53,561 nucleotides of DNA from Paludibacter jiangxiensis. GTDB taxonomy: Bacteria > Bacteroidota > Bacteroidia > Bacteroidales > Paludibacteraceae. Under the pieces are notes generated by a model, which had not been told where the DNA came from, searched no databases, and worked only from the letters and a program-made list of their open reading frames with translations. Position 1 is the first letter of the stretch; each line of letters begins with the position of its first letter. The DNA lies in contig CAMBSB010000018.1 in assembly GCA_945870155.1 (NCBI GenBank), positions 1 to 53,561 of the forward strand, written 5' to 3'. The position numbers were made by a program, and so were the translations under genes. Shown piece by piece: positions 35,889-44,866 of the stretch.

Positions 35889-38800
35889 ATGACAAAAACA
35901 TATAAATATTTAATTATCGTTTTTTTTACTAGCTTATGTTTAGGCTGGCTAAGCGAGTTTATGTACATCAAATCGCCTCAAAAAGCGATTGATGTGGAAC
36001 AGTTTCAGTCAGAACTTAAAATAAAACAAGAGCTTGCGACAAAAACACTTGAAAAAATCAAGGACATTCTGATTCATAGATCTTTAGACTCCGTAACTCA
36101 TGCTACTTTCCCTGATAATGAAATTACTTATTATTTGTTTTCAGAAAATCAACTCGTATTTTGGTCTGAGAATCATATTGATACCGAAAACTTTTATCCT
36201 ACAACGGAATTTGATTGGGAATACTCATTGCTGCCGAACGCACATTGTATAGCAAAATGTATTCGGGTAGATAATTATTATATATTAGCGCTTATTACAA
36301 TTAAATATAATTATCCATATCAAAATGAAACTCTTAAAAATACTTTTGCTAAAGGTTTTAGCACCAATGATTTAATTGAAATACAGCACGACGATCTTTT
36401 AAAAGAAAACTCAATTCGAAACAACAATACTGACTATTTATTTACTTTGGTCAATCCCGAAGTAAATATTTTTAGTGATTTCTGGGGCTATCTTGGGTTG
36501 ATACTACATACTATTTCGTTTTTAATTTTGTTTTTTCTATATACCAACATTGTTCAATTTACCAAGCGTAAACACATTAGCGTTCAGTTTTTTTTACTCA
36601 TCTTTTCAATTCTCACGCTTATTTTAGGTTTAAGTTTGTACTTCGATCAACCTTCATTAATTTATTGGAATAAACTGTTTTCTCCTTTTCAATATGCTTC
36701 AAATCCATTTTTAGCATCCATAAGTCACTTAGCAATAGTGAGTTTGTTTTTTCTGGCTTCAAATTATATTTTTTATTTTAACGTTAAATTGAGCAGCAAA
36801 GTTCAAACATACAAGGCTTTTATTTTACAATTCGTTTTTGCATTACATTTTGTATTGGTGTACTTTATTATTAGCGGTTTAATTACGCATTCAAGTATTC
36901 AAATAAGCATTTTAAAATTTAACGACATCTCGGTCATTAGTATTTTTACTCACTTTCTGATTCTACTTTGGGGAATTGGATTAACTCTGTTATTCTATAA
37001 AACCCACAATTGGCTAAAAAAAGAGCATAAAATTAAGACTGCAATTTTATTTGATATTATAATAATAATTTTGATATTGGTTTTATCCATTATTTTCAGC
37101 AAAGAAGATGTTTATAGATTAAGTATTTCATATTCAGCTTTATTAGCAGTTTATTATTTACCCTATATTTCGCGAAAACGAAGAAGTGTTTATATTTATC
37201 TGGCTGGGTGGGTTCTGGTTTATGTTGTTTTTTTTATTGTTAATTCACTGCTTATTAACAATGAAAAAACAATAAGTAAATACCATGTGCTTGCTGAAAA
37301 TATAATGATAAATGGCAATACAGAAAATGATAAAATGGCCGACATTTTACTTGAAGAACTTGATTTGCAGATATTCAACGATAAAAATATTCAGCGTATC
37401 AACACCCTGCCCGACACGATTATAAGCATAAATAACTACATAAACGACAATTACTTACGTGGCTTTTGGAACAAGTACGAAATGAGATTAAATGTGGCAA
37501 GTCCAAATAGTGAAATACAATTTCAATACGAGAATTTTTTCAAAAGTAGCGGTTCTAAAATCAAAAATACTCACTTCTATTCTGTGCCTACTTCATATCG
37601 CGACATGTCGTATTTGGGCATTTTTCCTATAAAAAACATCAACAATGATTCAATTTGGATGTATATGGAGTTTTACCCTCGAAAAAATTTCAAAAGCTAC
37701 AGTTTTCCCAATTTATTGATAACTTCAATGCCAGATATTCAGACTCAATTGGGTATTGTAGTTGCAAAATACGAAGGGCAACGTTTAATATATGCTTCTG
37801 GAAAGTCCGATTTTCCTAAATTGCAAAACTGGATTCCTAAACGCGCATCAAGCTTTTATTCAGTTTATTACAACAACAAAATTTATTATGTTTACAGTCC
37901 TGATAAAAATAATTATATTGTAATCAGCGAAATTAAGCCCTACCATCTAAGTGCATATTTACTTTATTTTAGTTACACATTTTTAATTTCGCTTTTGCTG
38001 TGTTGGTTCATCATCTGGTCGTTTAACCGCGTACATGTCAGAACTGAATATCATATTGGGCTAACTGCTAAATTTCAATATTCATTTATTATTTTGATGA
38101 TAATCAGCTTTGTAGGAATATTTTATGTGTCGGTAAATTTTATTCAGAATAAATATAAAGAAGAACAAATTCTGCATATTACAAATAAAAAGAGTTATAT
38201 TCAAAATGCCTTACAAGAGCTTTATTACTGGAATCAGGATTTAATAAATGTAAATCAACAACAATTAAATTTCGATCTTCAGGAACTTTCATACCGCTAT
38301 CAGACTGATATACATGTATATGACAATAGAGGTGAGTTGGTTGGCAGTTCGCAGCCATTAATTTTTAATAAAAATCTGATTAGCAAGCAAATATCACCCA
38401 AGCCGTTTTTTTCAAAATTTTCAGATTTTAATCAGGATGAACATATTGGCGAATTGAAATACTTAACCGGTTATACCGATTTTTTAAATGGTGATTTTCT
38501 GCAAATTGGTTATATAGCTGTTCCTCAGTTTTTTAGTCAGGAAGAAATTCGCAGTGAAATTGAAAGTTTTTTAGCAGTAGTAATTCATATTTATCTGATA
38601 ATTATATTTATAGCCATTATTTTAAGTCTGTTTATTGGCCGTCAACTTTCGGCACCACTTAAAATGATAGAAAATAAATTGAAACAGATGAGGTTTGGAC
38701 ATAGAAACGAAAAAATTGAATACCAATTGAACGACGAAATAGGAAAACTTGTGGCACAATATAACCGAACAGTAGATGAATTGGAGAATAGCGCCAAACT

Positions 38801-39488
38801 TTTAGCACAGTCGGAAAGGGAAACTGCATGGAAAACCATGGCTCGACAAATTGCACACGAAATAAACAATCCTCTGACTCCTATGAAATTGACTATTCAA
38901 CAATTGCAAAGGACAAAAAGTCTTGATGCTGAGAAGTTTGATGCTTATTTCGAAAAATCGTCAGCAATTCTTATCGAACAAATTGATAATCTTTCGCGCA
39001 TTGCAGGAACTTTTTCAAACTTCGCACGTATGCCCGAAGCTCAGTTTGAAAGAGTTGACATTGCACAAAAACTTTTTTCGACAGTAGAATTGTTTGCAAA
39101 TAACAATGAATCGATTAATATTAATTTCAAAGGGAATAAAAATGATATATTTATTATTGCTGATCCTGAGCAGTTGATACAAGTATTTAATAACTTGATG
39201 AAGAACGCGATACAATCAATTCCTACCAACGAAAAAGGAAAAATAGATGTGGAAATAAAACACGATTCTAAAAGAGTTACAATCAATTTTATCGATAATG
39301 GATGTGGAATTTCGGAAGAAGTAGGATTGCAAATTTTTAATCCGAATTTCACTACCAAAAGCACTGGTATGGGACTTGGGTTAACAATTACCAAAAATAT
39401 AATCGAAATTACCGGTGGTGAAATTAGTTTTACAACTAACAAAGACAAAGGAACAAGGTTTACACTAAGTTTTCCTACCGAAGATTAG
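35889..39488 (+). CDS. Large NtrY-like sensor histidine kinase
   Basis: The 1199-residue kinase has one N-terminal TM helix (about 7-25), a first extracytoplasmic part (to about 195), and a multi-helix membrane module (about 198-455). A second extracytoplasmic stretch (to about 690), paired helices (about 690-745), another sensor part and a TM helix (about 893-915) follow. The cytoplasmic part has HAMP (about 917-970), an H-box with ARQIAHEINNPLTPMKLTIQ (phospho-acceptor His990), the N-box NNLMKNAIQSI, DNGCGIS and GMGLGLTITKNI. The H-box resembles NtrY. No response regulator is adjacent, so it is an orphan. The signal is unknown. Confidence 0.85.
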   Translation: MTKTYKYLIIVFFTSLCLGWLSEFMYIKSPQKAIDVEQFQSELKIKQELATKTLEKIKDILIHRSLDSVTHATFPDNEITYYLFSENQLVFWSENHIDTENFYPTTEFDWEYSLLPNAHCIAKCIRVDNYYILALITIKYNYPYQNETLKNTFAKGFSTNDLIEIQHDDLLKENSIRNNNTDYLFTLVNPEVNIFSDFWGYLGLILHTISFLILFFLYTNIVQFTKRKHISVQFFLLIFSILTLILGLSLYFDQPSLIYWNKLFSPFQYASNPFLASISHLAIVSLFFLASNYIFYFNVKLSSKVQTYKAFILQFVFALHFVLVYFIISGLITHSSIQISILKFNDISVISIFTHFLILLWGIGLTLLFYKTHNWLKKEHKIKTAILFDIIIIILILVLSIIFSKEDVYRLSISYSALLAVYYLPYISRKRRSVYIYLAGWVLVYVVFFIVNSLLINNEKTISKYHVLAENIMINGNTENDKMADILLEELDLQIFNDKNIQRINTLPDTIISINNYINDNYLRGFWNKYEMRLNVASPNSEIQFQYENFFKSSGSKIKNTHFYSVPTSYRDMSYLGIFPIKNINNDSIWMYMEFYPRKNFKSYSFPNLLITSMPDIQTQLGIVVAKYEGQRLIYASGKSDFPKLQNWIPKRASSFYSVYYNNKIYYVYSPDKNNYIVISEIKPYHLSAYLLYFSYTFLISLLLCWFIIWSFNRVHVRTEYHIGLTAKFQYSFIILMIISFVGIFYVSVNFIQNKYKEEQILHITNKKSYIQNALQELYYWNQDLINVNQQQLNFDLQELSYRYQTDIHVYDNRGELVGSSQPLIFNKNLISKQISPKPFFSKFSDFNQDEHIGELKYLTGYTDFLNGDFLQIGYIAVPQFFSQEEIRSEIESFLAVVIHIYLIIIFIAIILSLFIGRQLSAPLKMIENKLKQMRFGHRNEKIEYQLNDEIGKLVAQYNRTVDELENSAKLLAQSERETAWKTMARQIAHEINNPLTPMKLTIQQLQRTKSLDAEKFDAYFEKSSAILIEQIDNLSRIAGTFSNFARMPEAQFERVDIAQKLFSTVELFANNNESININFKGNKNDIFIIADPEQLIQVFNNLMKNAIQSIPTNEKGKIDVEIKHDSKRVTINFIDNGCGISEEVGLQIFNPNFTTKSTGMGLGLTITKNIIEITGGEISFTTNKDKGTRFTLSFPTED

Positions 39489-39576
39489 TTTTTTTGAACT
39501 GCTGTAAAAATCACCACACTTATTTTTTACAACTGCTTTAAAATCTTTAAGTTCACGACTTGAACTTAATTCTGCT

Positions 39577-39584
39577 TATCTTTG
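39577..39584 (+). promoter_or_regulatory. Bacteroidota -7 box (TATCTTTG) for the YgiQ gene
   Basis: The exact TAnnTTTG match lies 45 bases before the start. A TTG upstream is too close (14 bases) to be a normal -33. Confidence 0.4.
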
Positions 39585-39629
39585 TTCATACAATCAAAAA
39601 AACAACAATTTTCATTCTGACTTTTTATA

Positions 39630-41492
39630 ATGATAAACTACATAAAACAAAATAAAATTACTCCGGCAAAGATGAATCATGAATTTCAGCTGACCGATTT
39701 TTTGCCAACAACTAAAAAAGAGCTCGAAATTCGTGGTTGGGACGAATTAGATGTGGTTTTTTTTACCGGCGATGCATATATTGATCATCCTGCTTTTGGT
39801 GCAGCCGTCATTGGGCGCATGTTGGAAGCCGAAGGTTTGAAAGTTGCCATTGTACCACAGCCAAACTGGCGCGACGATTTACGCGATTTCAAAAAAATGG
39901 GGCGACCACGCTTATTTTTTGCTGTTTCGGGAGGTAATATGGATTCTATGGTAAATCATTACACAGCCAACAAACGTTTGCGTTCCGACGATGCTTATTC
40001 GCCTGATGGTAAACCAAATATGCGACCCGATTATGCAACTATCACTTATTGCAATATAATAAAAAAACTTTTTCCTGATGTTCCCTTGTTAATTGGAGGA
40101 ATTGAAGCTTCTTTGCGTAGGTTCACGCATTACGATTATTGGTCGAACAAATTGATGCCAAGCATTTTAGTGGATTCAAAAGCAGATTTTTTAGTGTATG
40201 GCAATGGCGAAAAACCCTTGCGCGAGATTGTAAATCGCTTTAGAAAAGGACAGACTTTTAACGAAATGACTGATATTCCACAAACTTCATTCCTTTCGAA
40301 AGAGCTTCCACAAACCGAATGGCATGACATCACTTTGGTTTCGCACGAAACTTGCCTGACCGACAAAAAGCTTTATGCTTCCAACTTTAAACACATCGAG
40401 GAAGAATCGAACCGCTTTGAGGCAGACAGACTTTTGCAAAAAACCGCTAATCGTTGGGTAGTTGTAAATCCTCCATATTCACCTTTGAGCGAGTCTGAGT
40501 TGGATGCTTCTTTCGATTTGCCCTATACCCGGGTTCCACATCCAAAATACAAAGGCAAGACCATACCGGCTTACGAAATGATTAAGTTTTCGGTAAATAT
40601 GCACAGAGGATGTTTTGGTGGTTGTGCATTTTGTACTATTTCGGCACATCAAGGCAAGCACATAGTTTCGCGCTCGAAAGATTCTATAATGAACGAGGTA
40701 AAGAAAGTAACCGAAATGCCAGATTTTAAGGGATATATAAGCGATTTAGGCGGCCCTTCGGCCAATATGTATGGATTGAAAGGTATAGATTTGGAAATAT
40801 GCAAAAAATGCAAAAAACCATCCTGCATTCATCCTAAAGTTTGTTTTAATTTGGATACTGACCATAGCAAACTCATTGATATATACCGTTCTGTAGATAA
40901 ATTACCCGGGGTTAAAAAATCATTTGTAGGTAGTGGAATACGTTATGACTTGCTGCTAAGTGATACCAAAAGCGAAGAAGCCAACAAAAGCCATGCAGAA
41001 TATATTCGCGAATTAATCACAAACCATGTTTCGGGCAGATTAAAAATTGCTCCTGAACATACTTCCGACAATGTGTTGAAATTGATGCGCAAACCTTCGT
41101 TCGAGTATTTTGCGAAATTTAAGGCGCAATTTGAAAGAATTAATCGCGAAGCTGGTCTGAATCAACAGCTTATTCCCTATTTTATTTCTAGTCATCCGGG
41201 TTGTAAAAACGAAGATATGGCCGACTTGGCGGTGCTTACCAAAAAACTTGATTTCAAATTGGAACAAATACAGGATTTTACGCCTACTCCCATGACTTTG
41301 GCAACCGAAATTTATTACTCAGGCTACCATCCATATACACTGGAGCCCATATTTACGGCCAAGAGCAAAGAAGAAAAACTGGAACAACGTAAATTCTTTT
41401 TTTGGTACAAACAAGAATACAAACAGCAAATAATCAAAGATCTACAAAAAATGAAACGCCCTGATTTGCAGAGCAAATTGTTTAGCAGATAA
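39630..41492 (+). CDS. YgiQ family radical SAM protein
   Basis: The 620-residue protein matches the YgiQ family. The N-terminal domain has WDELDVVFFTGDAYIDHPAFG and LIGGIEASLRRFTHYDYWS; the radical SAM core has a 4Fe-4S motif HRGCFGGCAFCTI (CxxxCxxC) near residue 330; the C-terminal part has RLKIAPEHTS and PYFISSHPGC. Two extra Cys pairs (CKKCKKPSC) near 390 may bind a further metal. An ATG 14 codons in (39672, MNHEFQLTDFLP) is an alternative start. The substrate of YgiQ proteins is not established. Confidence 0.9.
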   Translation: MINYIKQNKITPAKMNHEFQLTDFLPTTKKELEIRGWDELDVVFFTGDAYIDHPAFGAAVIGRMLEAEGLKVAIVPQPNWRDDLRDFKKMGRPRLFFAVSGGNMDSMVNHYTANKRLRSDDAYSPDGKPNMRPDYATITYCNIIKKLFPDVPLLIGGIEASLRRFTHYDYWSNKLMPSILVDSKADFLVYGNGEKPLREIVNRFRKGQTFNEMTDIPQTSFLSKELPQTEWHDITLVSHETCLTDKKLYASNFKHIEEESNRFEADRLLQKTANRWVVVNPPYSPLSESELDASFDLPYTRVPHPKYKGKTIPAYEMIKFSVNMHRGCFGGCAFCTISAHQGKHIVSRSKDSIMNEVKKVTEMPDFKGYISDLGGPSANMYGLKGIDLEICKKCKKPSCIHPKVCFNLDTDHSKLIDIYRSVDKLPGVKKSFVGSGIRYDLLLSDTKSEEANKSHAEYIRELITNHVSGRLKIAPEHTSDNVLKLMRKPSFEYFAKFKAQFERINREAGLNQQLIPYFISSHPGCKNEDMADLAVLTKKLDFKLEQIQDFTPTPMTLATEIYYSGYHPYTLEPIFTAKSKEEKLEQRKFFFWYKQEYKQQIIKDLQKMKRPDLQSKLFSR

Positions 41493-41494
41493 AA

Positions 41495-41540
41495 AAAACA
41501 CCAAATAGTTCACTTACAAAAATGAAGTATTTGGTGTTTT
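41495..41540. terminator. Bidirectional terminator between ygiQ and osmC genes
   Basis: A 13-bp stem (AAAACACCAAATA with TATTTGGTGTTTT) encloses a 20-base loop and is flanked by A and T runs. It separates convergent genes. Confidence 0.82.
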
Positions 41541-41565
41541 AGTTTGAGGTTAATAGTCGTGCAAA

Positions 41566-41991
41566 TTACGCTTCAATAATTTTAATTTCTGATGTAACTT
41601 CTATGGCTTTGCGGTATAGTGCACCTACGCCACAATAGGTTTCTTCGGACATTTTCACCGCTTTTTCCAGTTTTTCCAAAGGCAAATTTTTACCTGTAAA
41701 TGTATAAATTACGTGCATTTTGAAATAATGCTTTGGATTTTCGTCGGTTACATCACCCTGCACTTCAATATTTACATTGCTAAATTCTACGCGCATTTTT
41801 TGTAATATGGACACTACATCCATACCGGTACAGCCACTCAAAGCGGCGAGCATTAATTTCTTGGGACTCGGGCCTAAATCCTTTCCACCCGCCATTTCGG
41901 GAGCATCCATTATAATTTTGTGATTTCCTATTTCAGACTGAAAAGTTAAATTCCCTTTCCAATCGGTCTTTACAATGTGCTTGTCTGACAT
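41566..41991 (-). CDS. OsmC family peroxiredoxin-like protein
   Basis: This 141-residue OsmC/Ohr-fold protein has both conserved redox cysteines: Cys54 in LSGCTGMDVV and Cys120 in EETYCGVGALY. The segment GGKDLGPSPKKLMLAAL fits the family. Members reduce organic peroxides via the Cys pair, though the physiological substrate is often unknown. Transcription is monocistronic, with a shared terminator downstream. Confidence 0.9.
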   Translation of the reverse strand: MSDKHIVKTDWKGNLTFQSEIGNHKIIMDAPEMAGGKDLGPSPKKLMLAALSGCTGMDVVSILQKMRVEFSNVNIEVQGDVTDENPKHYFKMHVIYTFTGKNLPLEKLEKAVKMSEETYCGVGALYRKAIEVTSEIKIIEA

Positions 41992-42196
41992 ATTTCTGAA
42001 TTTTAGTTGATAATTTTAAAGTCTAACGTTTAAAAATCGGCTTTGTTCGTATAAATTAGAGATTTTTTGGATTAAATATTCCCTTCTGAACTTAGATATA
42101 ATATTTTCAAAGAAATCCATATTTTGCTTCACTTTATTAAACGGACTAGGATTATTACAATGTTAAGTTAAACTGAAAAAATAGTTTTGTGCTAAA

Positions 42197-42215
42197 ACTC
42201 CCCTTTAGGGTGCAG
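42197..42215. repeat. G/C-rich palindromic repeat, copy 4 (short)
   Basis: A reverse-orientation, shortened copy reads ACTCCCCTTTAGGGTGCAG on +. It keeps the flanking ACTCCCC and TGCAG of the family but lacks the middle C-block. Confidence 0.5.
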
Positions 42216-42237
42216 AGTTGCAATTTATTTATTTGTT

Positions 42238-42726
42238 TTACAGTTGTTTATTCATAAAACAAACTCTAAATGGTAAATGATCAAAATCTTTATAACCGGT
42301 TTCAGTGAATCCTTGAGCAATATACCAATTTTTCAGTTTGGTATTCGAATCAATAAGCGCAATGGATACAGTTTTTCCACCTAATTCCTTGATTTTTAGT
42401 TGAGCAAAATCCATCATTTTTACTCCATATCCTCGGTTACGATATTCGGGAATTACCGAAACTTTTTCAATATAAAATGTACCCGGTTCTTTCAGCGATT
42501 TCTCAATTGCAATACAAGCTATAAATTTGTCATCCAGCGACATGGCATACAAATCAATCCCTTTTTTCAATTGGAACCTCAATGATGGCGTATCAATAAA
42601 TGCATTGTTAGAAGGATTGTTGTCTTTAGTAAATCCAAATTCCTCAGCAACAGTTCCATGTGATATATTCAAAACGGTTACAATAGCCGATAATTCACTA
42701 TCCGGGTTTATTAATGAAATGTCCAT
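42238..42726 (-). CDS. GNAT family N-acetyltransferase
   Basis: The 162-residue acetyl-CoA-dependent acetyltransferase has motif A VSVIPEYRNRGYGVKMMDFA (R..G.G), and motif B ALIDSNTKLKNWYIAQGFTETGY. The N-terminus is more divergent. GNAT enzymes acylate small molecules or proteins; the acceptor cannot be deduced. G/C palindromic repeats lie on both sides of the gene, at 42197 and 42753. Confidence 0.85.
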   Translation of the reverse strand: MDISLINPDSELSAIVTVLNISHGTVAEEFGFTKDNNPSNNAFIDTPSLRFQLKKGIDLYAMSLDDKFIACIAIEKSLKEPGTFYIEKVSVIPEYRNRGYGVKMMDFAQLKIKELGGKTVSIALIDSNTKLKNWYIAQGFTETGYKDFDHLPFRVCFMNKQL

Positions 42727-42752
42727 ACATTTTTTTTAAAAATTAAGTATTA

Positions 42753-42783
42753 AGCCCCCCAACCCCCTGAAGGGGGAGTTTTA
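42753..42783. repeat. G/C-rich intergenic palindromic repeat, copy 5
   Basis: AGCCCCCCAACCCCCTGAAG followed by GGGGAGTTTTA. It is the longest and cleanest copy, nearly identical to copy 2 in reverse. Confidence 0.75.
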
Positions 42784-43101
42784 GAGCGTTATTCAATATT
42801 AAATCAATCATAGAATATCAATTTACAGTTTTTTTTAGTGTCATTTATTTATAAGATTACTATATACTACATGTGCTAAACTATTGAATTAATGCAGATT
42901 AGTTGCTTTAGTTCTTTATATTACTTTTATCAACGAAATTACTTGTTCTCAAAAGAGTTTTTCTGCTTTTTAAATATTGATTTCACTTGTTAATATGGCT
43001 TCAAAGATACAAGTTCTATATTATAACGACAAGATTATTTGACTTAATTTTGAGTTTTAAATTAAAATGTTTTGTGAAGCTTAGTAGTTGCAATTTTTGA
43101 C

Positions 43102-43109
43102 TATCTTTG
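43102..43109 (+). promoter_or_regulatory. Bacteroidota -7 box (TATCTTTG) for the lactonase gene
   Basis: The exact TAnnTTTG match lies 18 bases before the ATG. No good -33 element was found. Confidence 0.5.
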
Positions 43110-43127
43110 ACGCAAAAATAAAGATGT

Positions 43128-44231
43128 ATGAAAAAGTTAATGGTATTATGCATAGTTATGACTAGTTTGATTCAGCTCAAAGCACAAAACAATACATATC
43201 AGTTTCTAATTGGAACCTACACGGTTAATACCACCAGTAAAGGTATTTACTCGCTGAACTTTGATGCAGAAAACAATAAAGCTAACTTGATTTTAGCTGC
43301 CGATAGTCTGTCGAATCCAAGTTTTATCACATTTTCGAGCGATAAAAAGTTTTTATATGCCGTTAATGAATCAGGTGAGCAAAGTAAAGTTGTAGCCTTT
43401 CAATTTGATAAAAAAACAGCTAAGCTGAAAAAAATAAATTCAGTTTCGGCTGTAGGATTGGGACCATGTCATATCACTTGTTCTGCTAGTCATGTTTTTA
43501 CAGCTAACTATACAAGTGGAAGTGTTTGCGTTTTCGAACGTAAGCCTGATGGTAGTTTGTCTGAAGCAATTCAAGTTGTTCAACATCAAGGCAAAAGCAT
43601 TAATGTGACACGCCAAAATGTTCCTCACGCACATCAAACTACACTTTCGCCTGATGGTAAGTTTTTACTAGTAAATGACCTTGGGACTGATTATTTAACG
43701 GTTTATGCTTACGACAAAAATGCAAAAAATGATGTTTTAACGCTTCATGACAAAATGCTGGTTAAACCCGGTAGTGGACCGCGCCATCTTACATTTAGCA
43801 AAAATGGAAAATCAATTTATTTGTTACATGAACTCGATGGAACAATCACACATTTGGCTTTAAATGAGGGAAAATTAACCAAAAAACATGAAACTACAGT
43901 AATCAGAAAAAAAGACATAATAGCCGGTGCTGCCGATATTCATATTGATCATAAAGGTAAATTTCTTTATGCAACTAACCGAGGCAATGCCAACGATATT
44001 AGCTGTTTCAAAATTTTAAAAAACGGTGATTTACAATTTGTTCAACAAATTTCAACTTCAGGGAGCAGTCCCAGAAATTTTGCTATAACTAACGATGATA
44101 AGTATATTTTGGTTGGTAATCAGAAAACAAATCAGATTGTTGTTTTTAATATTAACAATAAGACAGGAGAACTTACAGAAAATAAAAACAAAATTGATTT
44201 GGGTGCACCAGTCTGTATATTAGAGTTTTGA
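43128..44231 (+). CDS. Secreted lactonase-family beta-propeller protein
   Basis: The 367-residue product has a signal peptide (to about residue 20) and a seven-bladed beta-propeller of the 6-phosphogluconolactonase/YbhE type. Blade repeats are visible, such as LSPDGKFLLVNDLGTDYLTVY, GPRHLTFSKNGKSIYLLHE, HIDHKGKFLYATNRG and SPRNFAITNDDKYILVGN. The periplasmic location argues against the classical cytosolic 6-phosphogluconolactonase role; another sugar lactone or a different substrate is possible. Repeat elements lie downstream, one possibly acting as terminator. Confidence 0.87.
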   Translation: MKKLMVLCIVMTSLIQLKAQNNTYQFLIGTYTVNTTSKGIYSLNFDAENNKANLILAADSLSNPSFITFSSDKKFLYAVNESGEQSKVVAFQFDKKTAKLKKINSVSAVGLGPCHITCSASHVFTANYTSGSVCVFERKPDGSLSEAIQVVQHQGKSINVTRQNVPHAHQTTLSPDGKFLLVNDLGTDYLTVYAYDKNAKNDVLTLHDKMLVKPGSGPRHLTFSKNGKSIYLLHELDGTITHLALNEGKLTKKHETTVIRKKDIIAGAADIHIDHKGKFLYATNRGNANDISCFKILKNGDLQFVQQISTSGSSPRNFAITNDDKYILVGNQKTNQIVVFNINNKTGELTENKNKIDLGAPVCILEF

Positions 44232-44240
44232 CAATAAAAA

Positions 44241-44272
44241 ACCCCCTTACCCCTAAAGGGGGGAAAGAGGGA
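44241..44272. repeat. G/C-rich palindromic repeat, copy 6
   Basis: The stretch after the lactonase gene reads ACCCCCTTACCCCTAAAGG followed by GGGGAAAGAGGGAA, with arms CCCC/GGGG. A terminator role is possible although no T-run follows. Confidence 0.6.
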
Positions 44273-44317
44273 ATGTTTGAAATGAATTTAAAATATTTAA
44301 CTATTTCTTAAACTTGA

Positions 44318-44830
44318 TCAAATAACCAATGACGGAGCAGCAAAAACCCTCGTTGATAATTCAGCATCAAGCATATACAATCCACGGGCATCTGTGCCAA
44401 ACAATTCATAACGTTTGCAAAGATCATTCGATTTTTGTTCTTCTTCGCCTTGTTCTTTCACAAACCAATCTAGGAATTGCATCGTTTTAAAATCCTTCAA
44501 TTCATAAGCCACCACATAAATATCGTTAATCCATTTCGAAATTAACAATTCATGCTGATAAGTTTCTTCTAAAACCTGAGCTATATTATTCAATTCAATA
44601 TCAGGTTTTGCAATGGCATCAAGTACAACTTTCTCTCCATTGTTTAACATATATTTAAGAAACAACATGGCATGTGCATATTCTTCCTGAACCTGTATCC
44701 CAAACCAGTTTCCAAAACCGTTCAGGTTTTGATCATAAAAATAATTCGACATATCTAAATACAAATACGACGAATAAAATTCTTTGTTAATTTGACTATT
44801 GATTAAGTCAACAATTCTTTTGTCTAACAT
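44318..44830 (-). CDS. Ferritin (bacterial non-haem)
   Basis: The 170-residue protein forms a four-helix iron-storage subunit. All ferroxidase ligands of the FtnA type are at equivalent positions: Glu17, Glu50, His53, Glu94, Gln127 and Glu130. It oxidises Fe(II) and stores it as a mineral inside a 24-mer shell. It starts 36 bases after the end of murA on the same strand, but its unrelated function makes an independent promoter likely. Confidence 0.95.
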   Translation of the reverse strand: MLDKRIVDLINSQINKEFYSSYLYLDMSNYFYDQNLNGFGNWFGIQVQEEYAHAMLFLKYMLNNGEKVVLDAIAKPDIELNNIAQVLEETYQHELLISKWINDIYVVAYELKDFKTMQFLDWFVKEQGEEEQKSNDLCKRYELFGTDARGLYMLDAELSTRVFAAPSLVI

Positions 44831-44866
44831 AAATATTTAATTTTTAGATTAATGATTATTTGAATA

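Larger units (their letters stand above)
42727..43127. other. 401-base intergenic region
   Basis: Apart from a G/C palindromic repeat at its left end and a -7 box at 43102-43109, this AT-rich DNA shows no ORF, RNA gene or strong hairpin on either strand. Confidence 0.6.

Noticed and set aside
39041-39448. Antisense open frame of 135 codons inside the kinase gene
   Set aside because: It overlies the ATPase domain and has no recognisable motif, so it is treated as a shadow.
42727-43127. Small RNA gene or riboswitch
   Set aside because: No conserved motif or convincing fold is visible beyond the repeat and the -7 box.
44241-44272. Strong terminator for the lactonase gene
   Set aside because: The hairpin is G/C-rich but no T-run follows; it fits the interspersed repeat family better.
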